Assembly (NCBI RefSeq): GCF_900129995.1
Contig: NZ_FQXO01000004.1
Location: 1-64,000 of the forward strand
Reading direction: 5' to 3'
From: Caloranaerobacter azorensis DSM 13643
Lineage (GTDB): Bacteria; Bacillota; Clostridia; Tissierellales; Thermohalobacteraceae
Length of the DNA: 64,000 nt
Part shown: in pieces, positions 47,485 to 56,030 of the stretch
How the letters are laid out: each line of letters opens with the position of its first letter
Numbering within the stretch: the first letter of the stretch is position 1
The notes under the pieces: model-generated
Seen by the model: the letters and a program-made list of their open reading frames with translations, nothing else
Databases searched by the model: none
Told to the model about the DNA's origin: nothing
Program-made: the position numbers and the translations under genes

Positions 47485-47880
47485 TTAAACTCTTATAAAA
47501 TTAATCACCTTACAAATACCATAACTAACTATAAATAAATGTAATATCAAAACAATTCCCCTTGTATATACTAAATTTCTATCTGGTACAATAACACCTT
47601 TTGACCCTAAAAAACCAGCAACTAATAATAGTATCAAAGTAGCTTCGAATAAAACAACTAATAACTTTGATATATTACAATGGCTAAATTTTAAAAATAA
47701 AAATATAATAAAACAAAATGCAATACTAAAACCATTGAATATAAAATATGTATGCATAGTATTAAGTTCTACATCTTCACCTATAAAAATATATGTCATA
47801 AACCAAATTAACATTATAAAAACATATGCAAATATAAAAACAAAATTGAACGCCCTTGAATTAAATATTTTTTTTAACAT
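47485..47880 (-). CDS. Small membrane protein of unknown function
   Basis: 131 residues from the ATG at 47880, behind AGGAGGCATAAA; the frame extends to 47925 without a site. Four hydrophobic segments at about 10-30, 42-62, 68-90 and 100-120. No recognised domain. It overlaps the tail of the winged-helix gene by its ribosome site and lies 58 bases before the LiaF-like gene, so it is the middle gene of a small operon. Confidence 0.7.
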   Translation of the reverse strand: MLKKIFNSRAFNFVFIFAYVFIMLIWFMTYIFIGEDVELNTMHTYFIFNGFSIAFCFIIFLFLKFSHCNISKLLVVLFEATLILLLVAGFLGSKGVIVPDRNLVYTRGIVLILHLFIVSYGICKVINFIRV

Positions 47881-47881
47881 T

Positions 47882-48637
47882 TTATGCCTCCTGCAAATAG
47901 TTATTTTCATATACTGCCTTTTCAATATCGCTATCTTTTATCCCTTGTTTATATAATTTCTCTAACCACTTACTCATTGACAATTTTTTCATTACTTCAT
48001 CATATGTCATATTTAAAGGTTCGCCCCATTCTTTATTTAGTACACTTTTAAAAGCTTCAGCAATTTTAAGAGCTTTTTCAGTTTCTAGTTTCCACTCATA
48101 ATTATAGGCTAAATGGGACAATACAATATAAGTCTGCCAACCTTTCAATGTTAATTCCCACTTGCCATCTTCTTGTTTAATAAAATTATTTTTTGAAAGA
48201 TTAATTAACTCCTTTTCAATATCATCAATTGGAATATGTAATTTTTCTGCCAATTCCAAAGTTCCAATGCTTTCTGACTTAATACTAATATACTCCAAAA
48301 TTTTTAATGCATTATAATTCATTAAAGGTTTTAGATATTTTATTAATGTATCTACATCTCTTATTAAATATGGCAAAAACGACGGAGTTATAGTCGTGGA
48401 GTACCATCTTGATTTCTTTCCCATACCTTTTTGCCAACATGCCATTACTGCAATATTCTCTAAACCTCTTTCTCTACATAAAGTTTGCAACGTATCTAAA
48501 ACCACATCTTGTCCACAAACATTACTTGCACACATCACAGCTTTTTCTTCTTCTGACATTAGTTCTTCATCTATCTCTTTCAATCTCGCTTTTAACCTAT
48601 TAATTTCTGACCTTATTTTATATGCTTCAGAATTCAT
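47882..48637 (-). CDS. Winged-helix protein with coiled-coil start, probable regulator
   Basis: 251 residues. An N-terminal coiled coil (about 3-28, rich in Glu/Lys/Arg) is followed by a cysteine-containing region (Cys37, Cys42, Cys54, Cys68). A winged helix comes next (about 105-165, YNALKILEYISIKSESIGTLELAEKLHIPIDDIEKELINLSKN). The C-terminal half is helical. I infer a transcription regulator; the cysteines could sense metal or redox, but no known sensor motif is clear. It heads a likely operon with the small membrane protein and the LiaF-like protein. Confidence 0.7.
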   Translation of the reverse strand: MNSEAYKIRSEINRLKARLKEIDEELMSEEEKAVMCASNVCGQDVVLDTLQTLCRERGLENIAVMACWQKGMGKKSRWYSTTITPSFLPYLIRDVDTLIKYLKPLMNYNALKILEYISIKSESIGTLELAEKLHIPIDDIEKELINLSKNNFIKQEDGKWELTLKGWQTYIVLSHLAYNYEWKLETEKALKIAEAFKSVLNKEWGEPLNMTYDEVMKKLSMSKWLEKLYKQGIKDSDIEKAVYENNYLQEA

Positions 48638-48676
48638 CAAACCTCTCCAATCTTAATAATTTATAAAATACATTTG

Positions 48677-49447
48677 TTATTTAGAATTATAGTGATAAGT
48701 TAATTGTTCATTTTCTTTCTGGTTAAGAAAATATATCTTTTCGTATATCAAAATTCCATCTTTATCCCATCGTCTTGGTGTATACTTAAAATCACTTGTC
48801 CCTTTTGCAATTATCCTTTTCTCTCGGGTTTCAACATTATATATAGTTAAATCAACAGTCCCTGATAACTCAATTGGAGTAATAGGCTGTATATCACTTA
48901 TAGTTCCTAAAGCTATCCACTTAGAATCATAAGACCATAGCGGCACTCCCGTATATGTAATACCATCAATTATCTTAAAATTATCTGTCGAAACAATAAA
49001 TCCCCATCGTTCACAAGAAGTGCCCGTATCTACAAAAACATACTTACTATTTGGCGACCATATGAATTCACAAATCCTATCTTCATCTTCTCCTATGCTT
49101 ACAGGTTTTTTCTTGCCAACTGTCCAAATATACATCTGTCCATACCAACCTTCAGTATCTCCTAGAACGAAAGCAACTTGTCGGCCGTCATAAGACCAAG
49201 TAACTGCATATATATCCTTTCGCTCTTTAAGTTTGGCCTCTATATTTTCTCTAGTGCTATTTAATACCTCTAATATTTCATCTTTAGTATTATTTTTTAT
49301 GGCAATAGATGTATCTTGCTCATTTGGTTCACTTTTTTTATTTATTACTTGGTTTTCTTTAGCACATCCTGACATAAAAAGGAACAGTAACATTACAATA
49401 AATATCAATCTATATGATTTTTTATAAAATATATAAAAATCTTTCAA
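48677..49447 (-). CDS. Lipoprotein with beta-propeller-like repeats
   Basis: 256 residues from a TTG start after GGGGGGTC. The signal peptide ends in lipobox FMSGC with the acylated Cys28. The mature part has WD/TolB-like blades (VTWSYDGRQVAFVLG, EFIWSPNSKYVFVD, PLWSYDSKWIALG) spaced about 45 residues apart. It should be an outer-face lipoprotein; the ligand is unknown. It follows an anchored unknown protein by 22 bases. Confidence 0.78.
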   Translation of the reverse strand: MKDFYIFYKKSYRLIFIVMLLFLFMSGCAKENQVINKKSEPNEQDTSIAIKNNTKDEILEVLNSTRENIEAKLKERKDIYAVTWSYDGRQVAFVLGDTEGWYGQMYIWTVGKKKPVSIGEDEDRICEFIWSPNSKYVFVDTGTSCERWGFIVSTDNFKIIDGITYTGVPLWSYDSKWIALGTISDIQPITPIELSGTVDLTIYNVETREKRIIAKGTSDFKYTPRRWDKDGILIYEKIYFLNQKENEQLTYHYNSK

Positions 49448-49469
49448 ACTGACCCCCCCTTACTAACTG

Positions 49470-49976
49470 TCAACTTTTATTTATGTACCTTTTTATTTTT
49501 TTACTTACTTCTACTGCTTCTTTTCTATTTAAAGCAGGTGCTTCAAAACTATAATGTAACTCCTTACTAAACCTATCTTCTATCTTGTGAAAATCTCCAC
49601 TACCAGAAATTAAATCAAAATCTTTAGAAACATCTACCAATAATACTGTATTCCCATATTCATCTCTGGATATTAATGTATAATAATTCATTTTAAATTT
49701 CATTTCTAAAGCTACTCTTAAATTTCCAGCCTTTAAAGAAGAAACACTTAATTGTTTATTATTAATCATTAAAACACCTTCAAAGACATTTTGTGTTAAT
49801 ATATTTCTAGTTAATTTTCCTTTCAATCTTATATCAATAACTTCTCCTGCATCATCTTTATCTTGAACATATAGATATCCTTGATAACTTTTATCTACTT
49901 GCATTGGAATTTCATAAAAAATAATTAAAAATGTAAAAGCAATTAAAACAATTAAATATTTCTTATTTTTAATCAA
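49470..49976 (-). CDS. Anchored extracytoplasmic protein of unknown function
   Basis: 168 residues from a TTG at 49976, five bases after AGGAGG; a GTG at 49982 overlaps the site. One N-terminal hydrophobic segment (about 8-25) with no lipobox, then a beta-rich soluble part. I recognise no domain. It is followed closely by the beta-propeller lipoprotein and preceded by a membrane protein; the three may form an operon. Confidence 0.65.
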   Translation of the reverse strand: MIKNKKYLIVLIAFTFLIIFYEIPMQVDKSYQGYLYVQDKDDAGEVIDIRLKGKLTRNILTQNVFEGVLMINNKQLSVSSLKAGNLRVALEMKFKMNYYTLISRDEYGNTVLLVDVSKDFDLISGSGDFHKIEDRFSKELHYSFEAPALNRKEAVEVSKKIKRYINKS

Positions 49977-50032
49977 ATTCACCTCCTATATCTATTTGAA
50001 TTTCCTAATAATCCTGATTATTTTTTATTAAT

Positions 50033-50530
50033 CTAAAAAAGCATTGTAATAATAAACAATATCACTACTATAAACAATCCTAGCATAACAGACTTAATTA
50101 AATATTCCTCATGTTCTTTGCTTTTTTTCAAAAAATAATTATCAATAAGATAGCTTACAAGCCCAATCACGAAAGCTATCCCAGTAATAGTTATAAAGTC
50201 TTTTGTTGACAATAATGATTTATAAGATGATTTATCATTTATTTTAATTATTCCATTTATGAATAGTAAAATTGATATAATATAAAAACTTACTATACTA
50301 ACTTTTCTATCTTTTTTCTTGAACACCTCATCTTTTTCACTCGTAATTTTACTGCGTTTAGGAGTTATAAACATGATATACTTACTATAATATTGCTCAT
50401 CATAAGAAAATAAAACCGCCATAATAAATAAAATTGCTGATAATATAAACATTGTGGTACTTAACCCTAGTAAATAACTCAATATTAAATATAATATAAC
50501 AATAAAAATCATAAATATAATCTCTCTCAC
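50033..50530 (-). CDS. Unknown multi-pass membrane protein
   Basis: 165 residues from a GTG after TTGGAGG. About five hydrophobic segments (residues 3-21, 24-42, 73-92, 108-126, 143-164), with a lysine-rich loop in the middle and DNYFLKKSKEHEEY before the last one. No known family. It is 56 bases ahead of the anchored protein. Confidence 0.65.
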   Translation of the reverse strand: MREIIFMIFIVILYLILSYLLGLSTTMFILSAILFIMAVLFSYDEQYYSKYIMFITPKRSKITSEKDEVFKKKDRKVSIVSFYIISILLFINGIIKINDKSSYKSLLSTKDFITITGIAFVIGLVSYLIDNYFLKKSKEHEEYLIKSVMLGLFIVVILFIITMLF

Positions 50531-50700
50531 TTCTATTCCTCCAATTAGTGCTCAAATAAAATACCAACCTCTTATTTTATTTTTCATAAAAACATCTAAA
50601 ATCAAAATAATTAATATAGTTTACTATATTTCTACATTCAATAGCAATATCCTCCACATCTATCTATTTTTGTATAAATTATTTTTAGCAGAAAAAAATA

Positions 50701-50717
50701 CCGAGGTTAATCCTCGG
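50701..50717 (-). terminator. Terminator at the end of the HAD hydrolase gene
   Basis: CCGAGG, 5-base loop with the stop codon, CCTCGG. On the minus strand it is followed by TATTTTTTT. Nearly identical to the hairpin at 53506. Confidence 0.8.
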
Positions 50718-51621
50718 CATAAGCAATCTCTTTTCCTAAAATAAATTTGTTTATAACATGTGCCACTCCATGCTGGTCATTTGTATATGTTACATAATCG
50801 GCAATCTCTTTTATTTTAGAAAAACCATTGCCCATTGCTACTCCTAATCCTGCATTTTTAATCATATGTTCATCATTCTCTGAATCCCCTATACAAATTA
50901 TTTCCTCATTTTGTATTCCTAATTCTTCCGCTATCTTTTTTATTCCTGTCCACTTATTACAGTCTTTATTAATAACTTCTAAAGCAAATTGTAATGGCTT
51001 TACTACTGTATACTTATCTGAAATCTTGACTGAAATCTTATCTAAAACATCACATTCTAACCTTTTAATATCTTTAAAACATTTATCTTGTATAATATCT
51101 TTTGGACATAATTTTTCTAAAAACTCTCTCGCCTCCATTATGACATCAATACTATCATTTATAATCGTCATTTTATATATTTCAATATCATCTCTTAATG
51201 AATTAATATCTACTATTTTCAAAGGTACATTATTAGCTATAGCATCAAATCTACTAAAAATGTCATCTTGAAAAGCTAAAATACTATCTCTGGTATATAT
51301 ATTTAAACTTAAATTTAACTCTTTAGTTAAGCCATAAACATATTTCAAATCATCAATACTTAAACCATTACTCTGAATAATTTTACTCATAGTATTATTC
51401 AATACTAATCCGCCAGCACATGATACCGAATAATTGTCATCATTTACTAAATTTAATTGTTTTAAATGAGAAAGCATTCCTCCAAATATACGACCAGATG
51501 CTAACACAACTTTAACACCCATATGCAAAGCCTCTTGTATTGCTTCAAAATTTTCTCTTGATATCTTATGTTCTTTATTTAACAAAGTTCCATCCATATC
51601 TAATGCCAATAGTTTATACAT
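50707..51621 (-). CDS. Cof-type HAD hydrolase (sugar-phosphatase-like)
   Basis: 304 residues from ATG 51621; the ATG at 51633 overlaps AGGAGG and cannot be used. HAD motif I LALDMDGTLLN holds the nucleophile Asp, and motif IV is IICIGDSENDEHMIK. The cap (about 85-190) is the type IIB form. The final GLGVAMGNG region is typical. These enzymes dephosphorylate sugar phosphates or nucleotide-type substrates, with broad specificity. It appears to be a single-gene unit. Confidence 0.9.
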   Translation of the reverse strand: MYKLLALDMDGTLLNKEHKISRENFEAIQEALHMGVKVVLASGRIFGGMLSHLKQLNLVNDDNYSVSCAGGLVLNNTMSKIIQSNGLSIDDLKYVYGLTKELNLSLNIYTRDSILAFQDDIFSRFDAIANNVPLKIVDINSLRDDIEIYKMTIINDSIDVIMEAREFLEKLCPKDIIQDKCFKDIKRLECDVLDKISVKISDKYTVVKPLQFALEVINKDCNKWTGIKKIAEELGIQNEEIICIGDSENDEHMIKNAGLGVAMGNGFSKIKEIADYVTYTNDQHGVAHVINKFILGKEIAYAED

Positions 51622-51824
51622 AGTTAAATTCATCCTCCTATTTATGTTTAAAAATTCTGTGTCACTAAATCAATTTTATAATTACTTCTCATTATATATT
51701 ATCATAATTTTGTATACAATATTCATTTTTATAACCCAGACAAAATTATACTTTTTGTTAAATTATAGACAATTTTAAATATAATTTTCGTAACGGATAT
51801 AAACAAAATCTACCCTATATATAC

Positions 51825-52487
51825 TTAATCTAATAATAATTCTAATTCATTTTTAACCTTCTCAGTCTTTGTTTTTTGTGCTAACTTAATAAATAAATTA
51901 TTTAGCTGCTCATGATTTAAATCTTTAATAGGTATTATACTTTTACTGGCTGCATTTTCATAAACAGAAAACTCATTAATTAAAGCTCTCAAATCACTAA
52001 CATAGTCTCTAATTTCTTTTTCACTCGGTATATTCTCCTTATCATTTTGTTGAAATGCTATAGCCCATTCTTTTACAACATGCATATATGCCTCAAAAAA
52101 ATCATCCGCACATCCATTTCCAGTATAATGACAATCGTTTATTGATTTAAAATTATGATATATAGAATATAATCCTATACAAGATTTAACTACATCCAAA
52201 TCTTCTTCAGTTTTAATTAAAAATCTTATTTTTGTATCAATATTATCCGTCTGCTCTACTATTTGCATATTACTATATGCACTAGCTATATATTTTCTCG
52301 ACAAAAAAATAACACTCTGAAAATAATTATCTATCATTCTGTTTCTATTAACAACCCCAAAAACTAAATAAACATTAATTACAACTAATACTATTAACGC
52401 TATAATTAATATTTTATTCCATCTATTTAATTTATAATTCCGCTCAAAATAATATTTTTCTAATGGTTTTTCTTCCTTATTTTTCAC
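51825..52487 (-). CDS. Unknown protein with one membrane anchor
   Basis: 220 residues from a GTG, nine bases after AAGGAGG. Residues 24-44 form one hydrophobic segment. The remaining 175 residues are helical and outward-facing. Two cysteines (SINDCHYTGNGCADDF) lie five residues apart and could form a disulfide. No known domain. The gene lies 33 bases after the TIM-barrel gene and may be in one transcript with it. Confidence 0.65.
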   Translation of the reverse strand: MKNKEEKPLEKYYFERNYKLNRWNKILIIALIVLVVINVYLVFGVVNRNRMIDNYFQSVIFLSRKYIASAYSNMQIVEQTDNIDTKIRFLIKTEEDLDVVKSCIGLYSIYHNFKSINDCHYTGNGCADDFFEAYMHVVKEWAIAFQQNDKENIPSEKEIRDYVSDLRALINEFSVYENAASKSIIPIKDLNHEQLNNLFIKLAQKTKTEKVKNELELLLD

Positions 52488-52520
52488 ACTAAAAACCTCC
52501 TTAATAACATGATACTAATA

Positions 52521-53300
52521 TTATATAATAGTTTTATCAAATGCTTTTCTTACTCTGTTAACTTCTTTAACTATATCGTCTACCCTATACTCTAATGTAA
52601 TAATGGGAGTTATATCATTTTCTATTAATATTTCACTTAACAAATCTAATTCTTCATCTGAAGAAATACTATGAGAATCATTTTGCCTATTGTTCCAATG
52701 CAAATGAATATATTCAATATGAGATTTTAATCCTATAATCCATTCTTTCAAAGTTAGCTTTGAATATGCCAATGCATGTCCAATATCTAAACAAACCCTA
52801 ACTTGTTCTGAATCAATATTTTCAATTAAATATAATAAGTCTTTATAATTATCGTCATACTCATTTTCAAGCAGTATAGTCAGATTAATATCATGTAACT
52901 CCTCTAATAAATCTTGCCAAAATTTTATTTGATTATTAAGTTTCATTTGCCTTATTCTCGGTACTTTTAGTAACGGATTTATTTGACTATGAAATACTAC
53001 ATACAAAGCCCCTAACTTTTTTGCAATTTCTATATATTGAAGATACCTATATCTTGTTACTTCAATTACTTTTTTATCTGTACTTCCTGGATTTAAATCA
53101 AATGCAGAACCGTGTAATGAAACTAGTCCTTTATATTCTTTTAATTTGTTTTGAAACTTGCTAATTAAATCTTCATATCCATCATCTAGTATATGCTGAG
53201 GAAATGTTTGAATTTCAATACCAATATCATTCTGCTGGAAAATATAAGGCTCAAATTGGTTAACATCAGTTATCATTGTTAAAATTTTAATTTTATTCAT
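52521..53300 (-). CDS. TIM-barrel sugar-phosphate isomerase/AP endonuclease-2-like protein
   Basis: 259 residues. Metal-binding residues of the AP-endonuclease-2 superfamily are visible: His in SLHGSAF, His in VVFHS, Glu in LLENEY, Asp and His in CLDIGHA, His in YIHLHWN, and Glu in TLEYR. The superfamily includes sugar isomerases and endonuclease IV. Endonuclease IV itself is longer and has more metal ligands, so an isomerase/epimerase-like enzyme is more likely. Substrate unknown. GAGGTG precedes the ATG. Confidence 0.8.
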   Translation of the reverse strand: MNKIKILTMITDVNQFEPYIFQQNDIGIEIQTFPQHILDDGYEDLISKFQNKLKEYKGLVSLHGSAFDLNPGSTDKKVIEVTRYRYLQYIEIAKKLGALYVVFHSQINPLLKVPRIRQMKLNNQIKFWQDLLEELHDINLTILLENEYDDNYKDLLYLIENIDSEQVRVCLDIGHALAYSKLTLKEWIIGLKSHIEYIHLHWNNRQNDSHSISSDEELDLLSEILIENDITPIITLEYRVDDIVKEVNRVRKAFDKTII

Positions 53301-53505
53301 TTTTACACCTCATTCAAGCATTGTATATCTAAAAATCTTATTAAACTACAAATAATTTTAAATCTAATTTCTGCAATGAATATATAAGATATTATTTTTT
53401 ATTTAACCAAAAATTTAATTACATGTTATACTTTCTCTATTTAATAATAATTCCCTTTATAATTAACTACTTTTTGCAATAAATTAATTTTTGGCATATA
53501 AAATA

Positions 53506-53522
53506 CCGAGGATAAACCTCGG
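53506..53522. terminator. Bidirectional terminator
   Basis: CCGAGG, 5-base loop, CCTCGG. T-rich tails follow in both directions (CATTTTAAC on plus, TATTTTATATG on minus). It ends the stalk-domain gene and nearly copies the hairpin at 50701. Confidence 0.75.
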
Positions 53523-53542
53523 CATTTTAACATAAATTATTT

Positions 53543-54088
53543 TTAAATACTAATAATAATTCCTCTAATCTTCCCATATTTATTAATTACTAAACCTACA
53601 TCATCACCAATAACCAAATCATTGAATTCAATATTCATTTTCTTATCATTTCTCTTTAGAATAATAACTGCATTTTTATCAAGTTCTAATAAAGGTGTTA
53701 CTTCTACGCTGTTATCATCGAAATGCTGTTCAATTACAATTTGTCTATTTTCATAGTCAATCGAAGTTATCAGTCCATAAACAAACTTTTCTCCTTCTAA
53801 ATAATTACATTCTGAAAAGTCTTTATAACTTTTTATAAAAACAGTTTTCGTTTCATTATCCCATTTTACTTCTTTACCTAATTTTTCGGCTACAAACCGT
53901 ATCGGAACATAAACTCTATCATTATAAATAAAAGATTCTGTATCAGTTTCAATTTCACTGCCATCTACATTAATATTTATATTATCAAAGTATACTTTAA
54001 TATTTTTATAAACGCCATCAGCCAAAACAACTGCTGAAAATAAAAATATAAAAATAAAAGTGAAAATAAATCCCCTGCTCAATTTCAT
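53543..54088 (-). CDS. Secreted protein with copper amine oxidase-like N-terminal stalk domain
   Basis: 181 residues. An N-terminal signal peptide (about 1-23, ending near VVLADG) is followed by one stalk-type domain (about 30-100, FIYNDRVYVPIRFVAEKLGKEVKWDNETKTVFI), a module common in clostridial secreted and cell-surface proteins. The last 75 residues form a beta-rich domain of unknown type. No catalytic amine oxidase part is present. It is on the same strand as the YgiQ gene, about 65 bases downstream of it, and is followed by a terminator. Confidence 0.82.
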   Translation of the reverse strand: MKLSRGFIFTFIFIFLFSAVVLADGVYKNIKVYFDNININVDGSEIETDTESFIYNDRVYVPIRFVAEKLGKEVKWDNETKTVFIKSYKDFSECNYLEGEKFVYGLITSIDYENRQIVIEQHFDDNSVEVTPLLELDKNAVIILKRNDKKMNIEFNDLVIGDDVGLVINKYGKIRGIIISI

Positions 54089-54153
54089 TTCAATACCTCC
54101 ATAACCCGTTTTCAGGGATTATTTCCACTTATATCTCTTACTATACATAATTA

Positions 54154-56019
54154 TCATCTTTTTCTTTTCTTCCTAGTTTTATTGTTTTGTTTCTTATTTT
54201 TATATTTACTATTTTTCAATGTGTCTTTTCCTCTGGGTTTTATCAAACACTTCTTTGAATATCCAACTAAATCTAATCTATTAGTCCTTTTAAGTGCTTC
54301 ATAAACTAAATCGTAATTTTCTGGTTTCTTAAATTGCATCAATGCCCTCTGCATTGCTTTTTCATGTGGAGATTTAGCAACATACACCTTTTTCATAGTC
54401 CTTGGATCAATTCCTGTATAATACATACAAGTAGACAGAGTTCCCGGAGTCGGGTAAAAATCTTGTACCTGCTCTGGCATATATCCCAAAGTGTTTAGAT
54501 ATTCTGCTAACTCAACTGCATCTTTCAATGTTGAACCGGGATGACTAGATATAAAATAAGGTACTATAAATTGTTCTTTCCCAATCTTTTTATTTATTTT
54601 ATTGAAAGTATCAACAAATCTAAAATAAACTTTTTTATCAGGTTTACCCATCATAAATAGTACATGTGATGATATATGTTCAGGTGCAACTCTTAACTGC
54701 CCACTTATATGATATTTGCAAAGTTCATGGAAAAACTCTAGATCTCTATCGTAAACTAAATAATCATACCTTATACCTGATCTTATAAAAACTTTTTTAA
54801 CACCTTTTATTTTTCTTAACTTCCTTAATAGTTCTAGATAGTCTCTATGGTCAATATATAGATTTTTGCATGGTTTAGGGAACAAACACTCCTTATTTTT
54901 ACATACTCCATGTTTTATTTGTTTTTCACAAGCTCTATGTCTAAAATTAGCTGTTGGCCCTCCTACATCATGTATATACCCTTTAAAATCAGGTTCTTTT
55001 ACAAATCTTTCTGCTTCTTTAACTATTGACTCATGACTTCTAGCTTGAACTACTCTTCCTTGATGAAATGCTAATGCACAGAAATTACAATTTCCAAAAC
55101 ATCCTCTACTGCTAGTCAAACTAAACTTAATCTCTTCAATTGCAGGAACCCCACCATATTTTTCGTAAACAGGATGATACGTTCTAGTATAAGGTAAATC
55201 ATAAATATCATCTAATTCAAGTTGATCTAATGGCTTTGCAGGTGGATTTTGTACTATATAAATATTTCCATAAGGTTCAACTAACGTTCTACCATTTATA
55301 TAATCCATATTTTGATATTGTATTTTAAAACTCTCTGCAAATTTTAATCTGCTTTTAATTATTTCTTCAAATGAAGGCAGAATAATAGGTTTATACGGCC
55401 TGCTTAAATCATTAGTTTTGTAAACAGTCCCTCTGATATAAGTTATTTCATTAATAGGAATACCACTATCTAATGCCTCTGCTATTTCAACAATCTGCCT
55501 TTCTCCCATTCCATAGATTAATAAATCTGCTTTTGCATCTAATAAAATTGAACGTCTAACCTTATCAGCCCAATAATCATAGTGGGCTAGTCGTCTAAGA
55601 CTAGCCTCAATACCTCCAAGTATTATAGGTACATCTTTATATGCCTCTCTAGCTTTGTTAGCATATACTATTGTAGCTCTATCTGGCCTTAATCCTATTT
55701 TGCCACCTGGAGAATATACATCTTTTTTCCTTCTCTTTTTTGCTACTGTATAATGATTTACCATCGAATCTAAATTCCCACTCGTTATTAAAAATGCAAG
55801 TCTAGGCTTGCCTAGTTTCTTAAAGTCATCTGTACTTTTCCAAGAAGGTTGAGCTATAATTCCAACCTTATATCCATATCTTTCTAACAATCTACTTATT
55901 ATTGCACTTCCAAACGAAGAATGATCTACATACGCATCTCCTGTAATTAGTATGAAATCAAGTTCAGTCCAACCCCTTTTTCTCATATCCTCTTTCGTAA
56001 TAGGTAAAAATTCTTTCAT
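54154..56019 (-). CDS. YgiQ family radical SAM protein
   Basis: 621 residues, close to the family length. It has an N-terminal domain (about 1-290, [21 protein letters not shown] and [18 protein letters not shown]) and a radical-SAM core with the 4Fe-4S motif in [20 protein letters not shown] later [16 protein letters not shown] segment lies near the C-terminus. The biochemical role is not established. The last 20 residues are strongly basic. It begins 11 bases after the uvrA stop, so it is probably the third gene of the LexA-controlled uvrBA operon. Confidence 0.92.
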   Translation of the reverse strand: MKEFLPITKEDMRKRGWTELDFILITGDAYVDHSSFGSAIISRLLERYGYKVGIIAQPSWKSTDDFKKLGKPRLAFLITSGNLDSMVNHYTVAKKRRKKDVYSPGGKIGLRPDRATIVYANKAREAYKDVPIILGGIEASLRRLAHYDYWADKVRRSILLDAKADLLIYGMGERQIVEIAEALDSGIPINEITYIRGTVYKTNDLSRPYKPIILPSFEEIIKSRLKFAESFKIQYQNMDYINGRTLVEPYGNIYIVQNPPAKPLDQLELDDIYDLPYTRTYHPVYEKYGGVPAIEEIKFSLTSSRGCFGNCNFCALAFHQGRVVQARSHESIVKEAERFVKEPDFKGYIHDVGGPTANFRHRACEKQIKHGVCKNKECLFPKPCKNLYIDHRDYLELLRKLRKIKGVKKVFIRSGIRYDYLVYDRDLEFFHELCKYHISGQLRVAPEHISSHVLFMMGKPDKKVYFRFVDTFNKINKKIGKEQFIVPYFISSHPGSTLKDAVELAEYLNTLGYMPEQVQDFYPTPGTLSTCMYYTGIDPRTMKKVYVAKSPHEKAMQRALMQFKKPENYDLVYEALKRTNRLDLVGYSKKCLIKPRGKDTLKNSKYKNKKQNNKTRKKRKR

Positions 56020-56030
56020 AATACCATTCC

